Assembly (NCBI GenBank): GCA_036245525.1
Contig: BTPG01000002.1
Coordinates: 122,436,451 to 122,500,450 of the forward strand
DNA length: 64,000 bases
Direction: 5' to 3'
DNA from: Semisulcospira habei
Lineage: Eukaryota > Mollusca > Gastropoda > Semisulcospiridae
The notes under the pieces are model-generated. The model did no database searches, was not told where the DNA came from, and saw only the letters and a program-made list of their open reading frames with translations. Shown one piece after another: positions 11,517 to 25,056 of this stretch. The translations under genes were made by a program, and so were the position numbers. Numbering within the stretch: the stretch's first letter is position 1; each line of letters starts with the position of its first letter.

Positions 11517-14500
11517 CTGAAAACACAGCATACACATAATCAGTCACGTCACTTAAGCATGGATACCCCTTCCGTGCTCCACTACACTAAGCACGGCCGT
11601 CTCCTAGAGGCATAGATTCTCATGGGTGCTTGACACCTGCGCATAAGCACAGCTGGACAAAAGAGGCTCATGGCAATCTATGCCAATTGCTGCTATATAG
11701 CCACTGAGACTTGACTGAGAGAGTGACAAGCTGTTTTTACTAACAAGGTAACAAAAGAGGATAGAAAATGGCAGCCGACACTATACACAGACACCTGGCC
11801 TAATGTCTGTCTCCACAACACAAAAGAGCAATTAGCAGCATTATCGCTCCGGGACGCAGGTGACTTGTCTTTCGAGTGTTAGCATGGATCATTAGTGCTT
11901 TGTGTAAATAGAGTTGGCGGGGTCTCTTTATTATAGGTCTATACGGTCTAGACAACAAACAATCCCACATTCAGCCCCTCCCTTTTGCAAAGAGACGTAG
12001 ATTCTCATACACCACGACAGCCACAGGGGCTCATGAAGGTGCAAATCGCTTGCAAGAATAGATTCATTCTGCTGCGCTCCTACGGCCGCAGGGTCTCATG
12101 AGTCATTATCGGCTATTGATCACACATAGTGCTGTAGGACGGTCAACCCAAATTGAATAGAAGACATCGGTGTCTGAACAGCTTAACAGTACAGCTTAAC
12201 AGTACACTGTGAATTTGAGACGTGATTCATCTGCTCTGGCTCATAAAATCCTTTAGCTAAATGTCAGGACTTATTCAATTACCTAATATCAAATTAATTA
12301 ACAAAAACATGAAAAACGCAGTAATGTACTCTCTCTCTCACACACACACAAAATCACATACACGCGCATTGCACGCTCGTAGTTGTACATTGAACTGAGT
12401 TCAGAAATAACATGCACTGTTGATCCTGATGTAGGATAATTAGTGTTTGCCCCTAATGTACTGTGTGGGCGATGTGTAAGTGTTGAGAGGCAGGGTAGAG
12501 AATGTTTTGATTTTGCTCTTGATTTTGTATACGCACATATATATACAGAAAGAAATGCAAAGATGTCCATGTCAAGGGACACAATCATTGAACACAAATG
12601 AGTTAATAGATGGATGAGCTCCCTTTCCTATTTTTTTTAAATCGTGCCCTTTTTTCAAGTGTGAAGTGCCCCGCCGGTGAGCTGATGCCTTTTTAGACCT
12701 GGCCAGAGCCCTGCCCCTCTGAGTTTCTAGCTAGGGGTTTGACTATACACTACAAGACACTAATGTCAGTTTTTTTTCTCTTGTGAGAAATTTTGGCATT
12801 TTGAATTCAGTCTTTCCTCAGGCTTAATGTACTTCAGTCTTTCCTCAGGCTTCGAATACATGCAGGTCCGCATTTATTGAACTGCGTCACATTAGCTCCA
12901 TCAGGCAGCTTCTTATGCCAGAAACCATTAAATCACTAGTCTGCTCTTTTGTCTTGTCCCAATTATTGCAAATGCACTCCTATGTGGCTGTCCTCTGTAT
13001 CTTCTGGATCGGCTCCAGAGAACTCAGCTGCTCGACTTCTTGTTAATGCCACATCACTCCCATCTTGCGTTCACTCCATTAGCTATCACATACAGAGTCA
13101 CCTGTCATACCTGTCTGTCTTCCTCTGCTGGCCCTGTCTATCTTTCTGAGCTTCTTCATACGCATACACACCTTTCAAGACAGCTCCGTTCTTCGGCAGA
13201 CACAGAACTATCATGCATTCCAACAGTTAAAACTGTTTTGCTGAGAGGCCTTTCTGATACCAAGGACCACTGCTTTCTTCAAATTTCCTCAATCTCTGAG
13301 TCAGCTACGAGTTTCAGGTGGTCTTTGAAGACTCATTTGTTTTACAGTCTTTCCTGAAATCATCCTCATTAAAGTCCGTCCATATTTTGTCAGACATTCT
13401 GTTATCAAGATGGTTTTGTGGTGTATTTTTGTGGTGCGACTTTTTGTGTGAACATTTTTTGGAAATGTTTCACCTTTCATTCCATCATTTTATTTTTTGT
13501 GTATATAATGTTGCATCATTGAAAGTATAGGCACCTTAGAAATATGCATTATTATTAATATTATTATAATAAAATGACATAACATCACTGCCATTTGTCA
13601 GCTATCTCAGTTCTCACACAAACTGTACAATCTAACCCAAACCAGCAGTCCAGGAATCCTGTGTCAGTCATGACAGTATATTCCTCTGAAAATGCAGTGG
13701 GTCAGTGGCAAAATAAAAATAGATCAACCATGTTCATTCAAGGATTTTGCCTGAACAGCTTGGTAAGTCCCTAGAGAATCAATTCAACATTTGGGTATTT
13801 CGACCTTAGGGCTAAACACTTAAATGATTACTGGTACCACAAAGAATTGTTTTACCAGTCACAGGAGATGGACTGACCCTCATAAAGTTTTCATAATTTA
13901 AATTTTCATACGAGTTGTTATGAATTAAATGAAAGATTTAATTAGAAGGTGACATGTATGAAAAATCTAATCTTGATTATTCATTATCTATCGAAGATGA
14001 ATAGAGCAAGCACAGCAATGTTGTGGCACTTACAGCGCAATACCAAAGATGCCCTTCAGAGGAAGCAAACCCCAAATCAGACCCAAGGCCACACCCAAGA
14101 TTTGTCGCATCCAATACACTACATCCAAAAAGTCATCCTGAAAGTATAAAGGAATCAATCACAAAAACAACATTTTGGACACGGAATTATGTGTAATTCT
14201 GTACACAAACAATATATATATATATATTTTTTAAATAGAGTAACTGCAAACGGGTGAGAGTTTTAATATTGGACAATACAATGTCCAGGAGGTACAACAG
14301 TTTGGCCGGTCTTTACACAGAGTATGAAAATGAGTGGACACATTACATAATTTGTCCATGCACAATTAATACAGTTTGATCAGAGAAGAGGAATTGCACC
14401 TAAATGACATTTTATGCGCAGAGAAACTATTTTGTACACAAGCTAATCTCTAATCAATGGATGAAGTAATTAAGCCAATAACATTAACAGAGTGTGCTAC

Positions 14501-17500
14501 TCACACACTTTAGTGGCATGCTGTCCCAGGCTCAAGTCATCACACTTACATAACTGGGTGCACACGATGATATATATATACATTCACACAGCACCAGCTA
14601 GATACATGGAGTCTTGTGAGCACTTGCAGAATGTGCAGCCTCTATGGGAATCATGACTGTTGCTAGGCTTTTTCTACATCTATGTTCCTTCTGAACAGAG
14701 GTACCCCTGGAAGAAGTCGGGCAAGAGTATGCATACACTGTACAGGCACTGAGGTAGGCAAAAGGGAATTGGATACATAAGTGGTGAAGAAGGGGAAGGT
14801 TTTTGTGATGCAAGACTGGAACGTGCAGTAAGAGGAGGAGGAGAAAGTCGGTTCAAAATTTTCACAAACAAACTTGAAAGCAGTTTAATTTTGAAAATGA
14901 ATTAAAAACTTATGTCATGTGCACATGCCCAACGAGTAAAAGAAATCTTTTTTCCTTACTTACTATGATCCACTACATTACATGCTTAGCATTTGACGTA
15001 TCAACATTTGTTGAGTACTGATATAAAAAAACTGATTTTCCCTTGATAAAAAAAGTTCAGTGATTGGATGACTCAGTGCGAGGATAAGATGAATTTTCAC
15101 CTAACACTAAATATTCTCTCTTGCATAAAATGTCCATGTGGGGGCAGTTTCTGCTCCCTGTTTGGACTGAATTAGTGTTTGGACAAATTCATGCACTTTT
15201 GCACACAATAATCATCAGTGCACCAATTAAACAGTCCTTGGTATAAAGGCCTGCCATACATGTTTCTTGTATGGCATCTCCAAGAAGCACACATCCATTT
15301 TTAAATTCAAATACTGGAGCTTTGAAAGCCTGTTGCTACTAAGTGCTGCAGGCCTGGCCGCTTGGCTGCAGAAAGGCTAAGAGAGGAAACCCCTGACATC
15401 AAAGCCCTCGTGTGTCCGGGGAAGGCTTTTGAGCCAGAGACTAAGACAAGGACAGTCTGATATAAAACCTACGACCCGAGGACCTCGATGCCACCGTCCC
15501 AGCTTGCTAGGCCATGGCAAACGAACCAAGGGTTTAAAGGGTGGGGCCAGTACTGCGCACACTGCACTCCACCAAAAAGCTCCACCGCGCAGGCTTTAGG
15601 AAACGTCCACGGACCATGACACCGACCTTTCCAAGTCCTGTAGCGATGGGCAAGGGGCAAAACGCCAGGTGAAAGATGTCACTGGAAGCCGCAGTCTCAA
15701 ACCTGCATGCAGGCGGTTCAGGATATTGGTCGCCTGATGTTGACCTGGGGATGAAAACGTCACTCGGCACACCCTGAACGACCAAGCAGCCTTCTCTAGG
15801 GACAGCACTGCTTGCTCCACACGGAGAGGGGCCTAGAAAAGGTGGCCTAACCAAAGCTCATCCCCTCGTAACCCCAGTTGGCTAGCCGCGGTCAACGGGC
15901 ATCTTCTCATGCGGTCAGAAAACAAGAAAAAACAATGGATCCACTCTCATGACGACCACGACCGGACTCAACGTAGCATGCTGGAACATCCGAACCATGC
16001 TCGACACAGCAGACAGCGGACGCCCTGAACGTCGCTCCGCCCTCATTGCCCATGAATTGCGGAGGTTAAACATCGACATCGCCGAGGAAGGCTGCCTCCT
16101 AGAACTTGGCGCTGGCTACACCCTCTACTGGTCAGGTAGGCCTGCATCAGAAAGACGGCTCTCAGGCGTGGGCTTCATGGTCAAGAACCCCATTGCGACT
16201 AAGTTGGAAAACCTACCAAAGGGTCACTCCGACCGCATCATGTCCATGCGCCTCCCACTGAGACACCAGCAATACGTCACCATTCTCAGTGTGTACTCCC
16301 CAACCCTCCTGGCAGAGCCTGCAGAAAAAGACAAGTTCTACTCTGACCTGCGCAGCCTCCTGCAGAGCACCCCTGCAGACGACAAAGTCATCATCCTTGG
16401 CGACTTCAACGCCAGAGTGGGCCAAGACTCTGAAGCCTGGAAAGGAGTCCTCGGCAAGCATGGCGTTGGGAACTGCAATGACAATGGCCGCCTACTGTTG
16501 GAGCTCTGTGCAGAGCAGCAACTTGTCATCACCAACACTACTTTCCTACTTTCCAGCAAAAGGACAGTCGAAAGACCACCTGGATGCATCCTCGCTCCAA
16601 GCACAGGCACCTTATCGACTATGTCCTAGTGCGTCAGAGGGACCGCAGTGACGTCCTCCTCACCAGAGTGATGCCCAGCGCAGAGTGCCACACTGACCAC
16701 CGCCTTGTTCGCTGCAAACTCAGGCTCCGCCTCAAGCTGAAACCCAAGAAAGGGGGCCCCCCCCCCAAGAAAAAGCTTGATGTTGCCAGCCTTCAGCGTG
16801 ACGACAAGAAAGCTGCCCTTCAGGCCGATTTACAGCGCATGCTCAAAGACACAGTTGATCCAGCAGACTCCTCCCCCTGAAACACTCTGGGAACAGCTGA
16901 AAACTGCTATTGTAAAATCCTCTGTGGAAGTCTTGGGCTTTGCTAGAAAGAGGAACAAAGACTGGTTTGACGAAAACAACGTAGAGATCCAGGAACTTCT
17001 AGCAGAAAAAAGGGCCGCCCACCAGGCCCACCTAGCCCAGCCTTCCTGCCCCGTGAAGAAGTCTGCCTTCCGCCTCATCTGCAGCAGTCTCCAGCTCAAG
17101 CTTAGAGAGCTCCAGAACGAGTGGTGGTCCAGACTCGCACAGAGGACCCAGCTCTGCGCTGACAACGGTGACTACAGGGGCTTCTACGAAGCACTGAATG
17201 AAAGCAGTGTATGGCCCTAGGCACCTGGTACAAAGTCCCCTGCGAAGCGCTGATGGACAGGCACTCCTCACAGATAATACCTCCATCTTGAACCGCTGGT
17301 CGGAATACTTTCAAGACCTCTTCGGCGCTGAGCGCACTATTCAAGAAACAGTCATCCTCCAAATCCCACACCTTCCACTAAAGGTTGAATTGGACGAACC
17401 GCCCACCGCCGAAGAGACCCCTCACAGCCATCCACCAGCTCAAGAGTGGCAAAGCAGCAGGCATTGACGGAATTCCGCCAGAGATCTGAAAACATGGAGG

Positions 17501-20306
17501 CCCAGCACTGCACAACAAGCTCCATGACCTCTTTCTCTGCTGCTGGGAAAAAGGAACACTACCAAAGGATCTCCGTGATGCAGTCATCATCACCCTGTAC
17601 AAGAACAAAGGAGAGAAGTCTGCCTGCTCTAATTATCGTGGAATTACCCTGCTGTCCATTGCTGGGGAAATTCTCGCAAGGTTGCTCCTGAATCGGCTGG
17701 TACCTGCCATCGCTGAAGACCACCTCCCAGAGGGCCAGTGTGGCTTCAGAGCCAACAGGAGTACCACTGACATGGTCTTTGCGCTGAAACAGCTTCAGGA
17801 GAAGTGCCGCGAGCAGAACAAAGGGCTGTAGTAATGTTTGTCGACCTAATAAAAGCGTTTGACACTGTGAGCAGGCAAGGTATGTGGCAGATCCTGGAGC
17901 GACTAGGTTGTCCCCCAAAGTTCCTCAACATGATCGTCCAGCTCCACGAGGACCAGCAAGGCCAGGTCAGACTAAACAGTGACCTCTCAGAACCATTCCC
18001 CATTCGCAACGGCGTGAAGCAAGGCTGCGTGCTGGCACCGACCCTCTTCACCATCTTCTTCAGCATGATGTTGAAGCAGGCCACAGTGGACCTCGACGAT
18101 GACGACGCAGTGTACATCAGGTATCGTCTCGATGGCAGCCTGTTCAACCTCAGACGACTGCAGGCCCACATGAAAACCCTAGACCAACTGATTCGTGAGC
18201 TGCTCTTTGCTGATGACGCTGCCCTCGTTGCACACACAGAGAGAGCCTTGCAGCGCATTACGTCCTGCTTCGCAGATGCCGCCCAGCTCTTTGGACTTGA
18301 GGTCAGTCTGAAAAAGACAGAGGTCCTTCATCAGCCGGCACCCAAGGAAGAGCATCGCCCTCCCCACATCACCATCGGCGAGTCCAAACTGAAGTCTGTA
18401 CACCAGTTTACCTACCTTGGCTGCATCATCACGTCAGACGCCAAGCTGGAGAAGGAGCTGGACAACAGGCTGGCAAAAGCAAACAGTGCTTTCGGGCGAC
18501 TATTCAAGCGGGTGTGGCACAATCAACAGCTGAAAAAAGGCACCAAGATCAGCGTGTACAGAGCTGTCGTCCTCACCACCCTGCTGTACGGTTCCGAGTC
18601 CTGGGCCCTCTACTGCAGCCAACTACAACTCCTCGAACGCTTTCACCAGTGCTGCCTGCGTACCATCCTCAGCATTCACTGGAGTGACTATGTCACCAAC
18701 GTCGAGGTCCTTGAACAGGCGGAAACTGTGAGCATCGAGGCTTTGCTGCTGCGGACACAGCTTCGCTGGGCGGGCACGTCTCCAGGATGGAGGATCATCG
18801 CCTACCCACCCATCGCCACTGGACACCGAGACAGAGGGGCACCAAAGAAGAGATACAAAGACGGTCTCAAGAAGTCACTTAGTGCCTGCCAAATCGACCA
18901 CCACCAGTGGTCTTCGCTTGCTGCGGACCATGACACCTGGCGCTCCACCATTCACAAGGCAGCCGTCTCCTTTGAGGACTCTCGCAGAGCTAACCTTAAG
19001 GACAAGCGGCTCAGAAGAAAAAAAAAAACAGAGTTGTCGTAACTCAGAACCCTGACCAGACCTTCCGCTGCAGCCACTTCGGTCGAACCTGCCTGTCCCG
19101 GATTGGCCTCCACAGCCACGAAAATGCCTGCAGACGACATGGGCAAGCCCTATAGAATCTTCGTTCGCGAAGTCAAGGCAAGATGAGATGACCAAGTGTT
19201 GCCTTATGTGCACATTTCACTCTGCTGTTGACTTCAGTACATGTGTGAATTTTGTGGCCAGGGGCAGATCAGTTACCTAGAGGGGTGGGGGGTTCCAACT
19301 ATATATCTGGGACCTTCAACCTTAATTCCAGGGGCTGACAAATCAAAAAGCAGAGGGGGGGGGGGGGGGGGGGCATGCATCTTAAGACTGTCACCACTTG
19401 CCAAAATATCAAACAATGGGGTGGGTGGTTATAGCATTTTAAAGAATTTTGGGGCTGGGGGGTCCGGAACCCCTGTAATTCCACCCCCCACCCCCCTGAT
19501 CTACCCCTGGTGGCACCATAGTTTTGTATTCCATTATGCCAGCCCTAACTGGTCCCTCCTGGGAGGACCAAATCTACTTGCCCATTGCCAAATGCAAGGA
19601 GATTTTGGACGACACAAAGTCATGTATTTGATACTGATGGTCAATGCAAATTCATAACATAAAATGATATATTACACACAAAATTGTTTGAGCTACCAGA
19701 AAAGAATTTGATTTCACTTGGATAGTTATCTAAATGATTGCTACTAAAAAAAGTAAATACTTGGGTCCTAGAACATTCAGAACGTTTTCAATTCCCTGCC
19801 TTCTTTAACGCCTTGTGTTCTGTCTGCATTCAGCAACCAGCACTCTTTGCAAATGGTGGGGGCATGCACAATTGGATAAGCGATACATACTTGTAAGCAC
19901 AATCACAGGCGGTTCGATTTAACAGTAAATGTATCTGTGCATCCATCAATACCACGATGTTAGTGGTGAAGACAATGTTATCAAAGGGACAAGATATACA
20001 TCACTACTAGTCGCGAAAGCATACATGATACAATAACAGTAACTGATCCAATAGTGGCCGGTGTATAGAAAAAGCTTTAAATACATGTATGCACAAATAT
20101 TGTACTCTTACTTTTTTTATCTTTACAAAGTGAATGCCAACACAGAGAAATAGTGTGCTGTATACAACGCACGCTTAAAAATAAAAATGCAGCGAAACCT
20201 TTTCCTTCCACTCGAACTCAGGAGTCAAAGCTTTGGTGAAAAGCGATCTTGATGCTGGTTCAGAGGCGCTGATTTTCGAAGAAGAACGCTTTGTGTTGTT
20301 CGCCAT
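11387..20306 (-). CDS. RAB5IF: RAB5IF/OPTI-like ER membrane protein (three exons seen)
   Basis: Joining 20199-20306, 14034-14137 and 11387-11516 on the minus strand gives about 114 residues in one frame, matching the Rab5-interacting protein family in order and length (the human protein is about 130 residues). Landmarks are 'FEWKEK', then 'DDFLDVVYWMRQILG', two hydrophobic stretches ('VALGLIWGLLPLKGIFGIAL', 'LLVNVAIVYMY'), then 'DEEEYGG' and 'KEGLMTSFSSFL'. In vertebrates RAB5IF (OPTI, C20orf24) is reported as a TMCO1 partner in the ER multipass translocon and also as a respiratory supercomplex assembly factor; the role here is inferred by family. The C-terminal third membrane segment lies in an exon not located. 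Confidence 0.88.
11517..14033 (-). other. RAB5IF intron 2
   Basis: About 2.5 kb. It contains 'ctcatgag' type imperfect hairpin repeats near 11600-11690 and 12000-12110, a duplicated 'cagtctttcctcaggctt' at about 12810 and 12835, and the L2-like LINE remnant at 12930-13570. Confidence 0.7.
12930..13570 (+). pseudogene. L2-like LINE 3' remnant
   Basis: Three overlapping frames each show pieces of the conserved end of an L2/CR1-type ORF2: 'CPNYCKCT', 'AARLLVNATSL', 'PLAITYRVTCHTC', 'PVYLSELLHTHT', 'RQLRSSADTEL' and 'SFRWSLKTHLF'. Frame changes near 13050, 13150 and 13320 break the gene. It ends near 'attattataataaaatgac', which may be the 3' tail. This is an old, inactive fragment. Confidence 0.75.
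14034..14137 (-). CDS. RAB5IF: RAB5IF exon 2
   Basis: Preceded by a 'CTTTCAG' acceptor and followed by a GTAAGTG donor. The 104 nt carry 34 full codons plus 2 nt (phase 2 end). It encodes 'DDFLDVVYWMRQILGVALGL' and 'IWGLLPLKGIFGIA', the most conserved part of the family, with the first predicted membrane helix. Confidence 0.9.
15350..19193 (+). mobile_element. Near full-length RTE-like LINE, inactive
   Basis: The element has a GC-rich 5' leader (15350-15948), an endonuclease and RT coding region (15949-19155) and a short 3' end with a 'ttcgttcgcgaa' stem and 'gcaagatgagatga'. It is bracketed by 'aagtgctgc' (15341-15349) and 'aagtgttgc' (19194-19202), a plausible 9-bp target duplication with one mismatch. 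Base composition is clearly richer in GC than the surrounding intron. Confidence 0.75.
15949..19155 (+). pseudogene. RTE-like endonuclease/reverse transcriptase
   Basis: The first frame (15949-16629) holds an exonuclease-endonuclease-phosphatase type nuclease: 'NVACWNIRTMLD', 'GVGFMVKN' and 'ILGDFNARVG'. A frame change near 16600 carries on to 'ECHTDHRLVRCKLRL', the Asp-His end of the nuclease. Further shifts at about 16760 (C run), 16880, 17210, 17410-17690 and 17800 precede an open RT segment (17804-19042) with 'VDLIKAFDTV', 'VKQGCVLAPTLF', 'FADDAALVA' (catalytic) and 'TLLYGSESW'. After an A run at 19017-19029 the frame shifts again into a Cys/His segment ending at 19155. The many breaks make it non-functional. 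Confidence 0.85.
20199..20306 (-). CDS. RAB5IF: RAB5IF exon 1
   Basis: 36 codons from the ATG at 20306-20304 to an AAG|GT donor (GTTTCG), ending in phase 0. It encodes a Ser/Lys-rich start 'MANNTKRSSSKISASEPA' and ends 'FEWKEK', which corresponds to the 'WEDK' just before the family's conserved 'DEFLDV'. The donor is not a strong consensus, but the join to exon 2 is exact in frame and homology. Confidence 0.85.
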
Positions 20307-20700
20307 CTTCAGTAATTTTAGAAAAGACTAAAAGCAGTGTTTCCGAGAGCTCAAATCTTTCATCGCAGAAACAGAGTAATGCAGTCACTCGGCTGATTTG
20401 CCAACAAACCCACAAACAGAGTAATGCAGTAGTCACTCGGCTGATTTGCCAACAAACCCACGTTTAGACGAAGCCACTTTTCATTATTTTGGGGCACTAA
20501 AGATTCATGTGGTCTGCGCGTAGTCTCCCTTGTTGAAGGTCAACTCGCCCATATACTAACTCGCCCATGTATTAACTCGCGCAAACTACCAGTCAACTGG
20601 CCAAAGTAAGCCGTCAAACGGATACATTTACTTACTGAATTAATACATGTACTAAGTTGCAAAGAAGTACCCACCGACGAAAAGTTTAGAACCATCAGAC
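20307..20700 (-). other. RAB5IF 5' flank
   Basis: Presumed 5' untranslated and promoter DNA of RAB5IF. It contains a direct duplication of about 45 bp ('gtaatgcagtcactcggctg' near 20376 and again near 20420) and the GGGCGAGTT motif cluster listed separately. No TATA box is evident at a convincing distance. Confidence 0.5.
20538..20582 (-). promoter_or_regulatory. GGGCGAGTT motif array upstream of RAB5IF
   Basis: On the RAB5IF sense strand this reads GCGCGAGTTAAT, GGGCGAGTTAG, then ATATGGGCGAGTTGACC. It lies 230-280 bases upstream of the start codon. The 17-base ATATGGGCGAGTTGACC is identical to a stretch 23-39 bases upstream of the Sowah start codon, also in the sense orientation. A regulatory role is inferred from position only. 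Confidence 0.45.
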
Positions 20701-21010
20701 TGCTAAACCTAAACAAAAAAGCTCACAATTAATCGATGCATACTTATGCATAAAATTCTTCACCATAAAACCCCATCTTACTTCGTATGTTATTTTTGGA
20801 TAGTCAACGACAAAACACCAGGAACAGTTTGTTACAGCTACCATGGGCCAGGTTCGATATATATAAAACCAGCCTTTCGTTCTCAGGTGCCAAAGCCTGG
20901 AACAAACTACCACCCCAAATTAAATCCATTTCTAACTCTAGCACCTTCAAAATTCGTTTATATAACATCGTGTTACAGGAACTTAATACCTGAACGGACT
21001 ACCAAAAGAT
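20690..21010 (+). mobile_element. CR1-like LINE 3' fragment
   Basis: The frame 20787-20993 encodes 'LPWARFDIYKTSLSFSGAKA' and 'WNKLPPQIKSISN', the hallmark C-terminal 'A..WN.LP..I' block of CR1/Jockey-type ORF2. The part before it is in another frame. The fragment ends in 'aataataataataa' and runs into a TA microsatellite. Confidence 0.65.
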
Positions 21011-21023
21011 AATAATAATAATA

Positions 21024-22680
<1,657 letters not shown>

Positions 22681-22756
22681 AGTGCGTGTGCAAGGACATG
22701 ATTGAAAAAAAAGTCTGTGTACCTAATCATTTATCCTTGAGAAATAAAATTTCATT

Positions 22757-22810
<54 letters not shown>
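22681..22810 (+). repeat. LINE 3' tail and (CT)n microsatellite
   Basis: 'cctaatcatttatccttgag' followed by 'aaataaaatttcatttcat' matches the style of the LINE 3' end at 9530-9569 ('tttatccttgaaaaataaag'). A CT run of about 50 bases begins at 22759 straight after it. A very short 5'-truncated LINE copy is inferred. Confidence 0.55.
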
Positions 22811-22812
<2 letters not shown>

Positions 22813-23019
22813 CCGCACACACGCCGGCATTCATTTTTGCTCGCTCCTGCGCGTGCTTACACGCACTCTTGTCTCTCGTGTTCAGTTTCTCTCCGAGTCT
22901 CTCTCTTATGAGTTTTTCGTTGACGTCACTATTTTTGTTTTACGTTTTACGCACTTTTGTTCTTTTTTTAAAATTTTACGTCACCTCCTTCAGTTGCCAC
23001 ATTCTTAGACTGCAAATAA

Positions 23020-23180
23020 AGATAAGTAGCGACTGATCTCTCTGTTTGTTTGTCTATTTTGACAAAGGGTATTTACCCGAAATATTAATAAATTGTGTTG
23101 TAACCGACTTTTCTAAGCGTGTTTCTTTCTCCTTTGGGTACTTCTTTGCATTTTACACGCTTGGCATTCATCTTTTTGGT
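23020..23180 (+). repeat. Solo copy of the 'gggtatttaccc' repeat family
   Basis: Contains 'agataagtagcg', 'gacaaagggtatttacccga', 'aatattaataaattgtgttg' and 'ttctaagcgtgtttctttct', then 'cattttacacgcttgg'. The same order forms the right arm of the inverted repeat at 61318-61470 and, reversed, the copy at 45410-45572. Confidence 0.7.
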
Positions 23181-23334
23181 CTGGATTGTTTACGTACTAC
23201 TCAAGTTGGTCACGCGGGTCGATATGTGAAATCTGATTGCCTGAATATAATATATGTACTACCGTATTGACATATTGACATGTACTATTTACTTCCTTCG
23301 CATCATCGTCGTCGTCATCATCATCGTCGCCAGA

Positions 23335-23335
<1 letters not shown>

Positions 23336-23379
<44 letters not shown>
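23336..23379. repeat. (CT)n microsatellite
   Basis: CT dinucleotide tract with one interruption. Confidence 0.9.
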
Positions 23380-23382
<3 letters not shown>

Positions 23383-24654
23383 AGTGTGTATGCATGTGTG
23401 TGTGTGTACCGGCAGTGGTTTATTCAAGGTAGGCTCTAAAATTCATGTCACCGCCCATCATCACGGCCGCTCTGTCCGCGTGAAAGTGTATCAGTGTCTG
23501 TGCTTTGCTGCCGTGATATGCAAAACACTGAATGGTCGGAAAATCATCTCAAGTAAACGTAACTGATTTAATGCCATAACTTGAGGATAACGAACTTATC
23601 AACGAAATCTCTCTATTCAAATAATAATACTGAAGACGATTTGTGCTAAGCTGGATTCTCCCGACATGAACCACAGCTAGACCTGTATGCAGCGTTTTAT
23701 AACCAACTGTTGCAGAAGTGTTTCTTTCAACAGAACCAGCAGCATAGGGCTTTTAAAGTTTACCACTAACAATAAACGGACAGATGATGGATGGAAAACT
23801 GGCCGGCCAGTACTTACTTACCTTTGCTGTCCAATATGAGTCATTTTTATTCTATAATATAAGTTACTGGTAGCTACGCGGACACTTGTAGGCCTGAGGG
23901 AGGTCAAAGGAGCCATTGTATCCCGAAGGCCTGAGGGGTACCATGATTCCTTTGACCTTCCTCAGGCCTACAAGGGCCGTGCAGCAAGCCCCTGCTACCA
24001 CTGAATAACGTATTTGTTTTCATTCCTCCAATGTTTTCGTAAAAGAACTTACTCAAGAAGAAATCTTCCGACCTGGATCACGCCAGACATGACTGACGAC
24101 AAAGGAATAATAGACATATGAAGTAATTTAAAAATATTTCATGACGTTGTCGTCTCCAGTAGTGCGCCTTTTGTTTCGAACAACACTAAGTAACTTTGTA
24201 CTTTGCAACGTTTTGGTGATTTTTTTATGGAACAAAATTGGCACCCAAGGCGCATCACAAAGAGGGCATTTGCCGCTACAAGGGTTTTTGTAACTTGACT
24301 CGGTCACACGGCACGGTTTGCGCTGAAGTAATTGGTCGTGTGACGGCGGCAGGGATAAAAACAATGGAAAATATACCTCGCATCTGCATTGGGTGACCGA
24401 GATGTAGATGGCACGGGCACGCACAGCTCCCACGATACCACTTGACACACTCTGCATTATCCTGGGTGCTTTAAGGTTCTTCACCCTGACTCATCGCTGT
24501 CAATAACAATACATTTTAAATTTAGTGATATCAAAGCATTTTCATAATGCAAGCCAAAAATGAGGAGTGGGCACTCTCGTAACAAGCTTGATATAAGTAA
24601 CACAGGATAGCATACACCTTGTGCACTATAACACATGAGTTATTGGTCGGAGGG

Positions 24655-24970
24655 TTGGTTAGTTCGGGTTTAACGTCCACAGCACCGAGGTGATCATGGA
24701 CGGCCCTGACGGGCGGGTTATGGGGGACAGGGAAATCTATTGCCTATGGAGTACGATCTGAACACTGATCAACTCAGGCGCACTCCAACTGTGCCACTTT
24801 GATTTACCAGGACCTTTCAACGGACATGCTATTGAACAAATCCGTTTTTTTCCCCCTGGATTGTGAGTCCAGCTACCGGGGCCGGGACGGGATTCGAACC
24901 CACGACCCGGCGATTCCCGCTTCGCTCTCCTTCTCCGACGTTTAACCGCCTGAGTTATTTCGGACTCCAT
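24655..24970 (-). mobile_element. tRNA-derived SINE nested in the foldback element
   Basis: The 10-bp 'ggtcggaggg' occurs at 24645-24654 and 24971-24980 as a target duplication. Read on the minus strand, the insert starts with a tRNA-like head: an A-box-like 'TAACTCAGGCGGTT' and a B box 'GGGTTCGAATCCC' (RNA polymerase III internal promoter). A body and a tail containing 'CGGTGCTGTGGACGTTAAAC' follow, ending near 'AACTAACCAACCC'. The tail resembles short modules at 37605-37635 and 51329-51384. Confidence 0.8.
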
Positions 24971-25056
24971 GGTCGGAGGGGTTCGCTACACGTCACGGAC
25001 CTTTGTAGGTCTGAGGGATGTCAAAGGAATCATTGTACCCCGAAGGCCGTCTCCAG

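Larger units (their letters stand above)
14138..20198 (-). other. RAB5IF intron 1
   Basis: About 6 kb, most of it filled by the RTE-like LINE at 15350-19193, inserted opposite to the host gene. Near 14213 there is a short AT run. From 19241 to 19500 the sequence is G/C-homopolymer rich, with a G run at about 19353-19372. No additional host exon was seen. Confidence 0.7.

Noticed and set aside
24655..24970. Functional tRNA gene
   Set aside because: A and B boxes are present on the minus strand, but the acceptor stem does not close and a long unrelated body and tail follow. A SINE with target duplication explains it.
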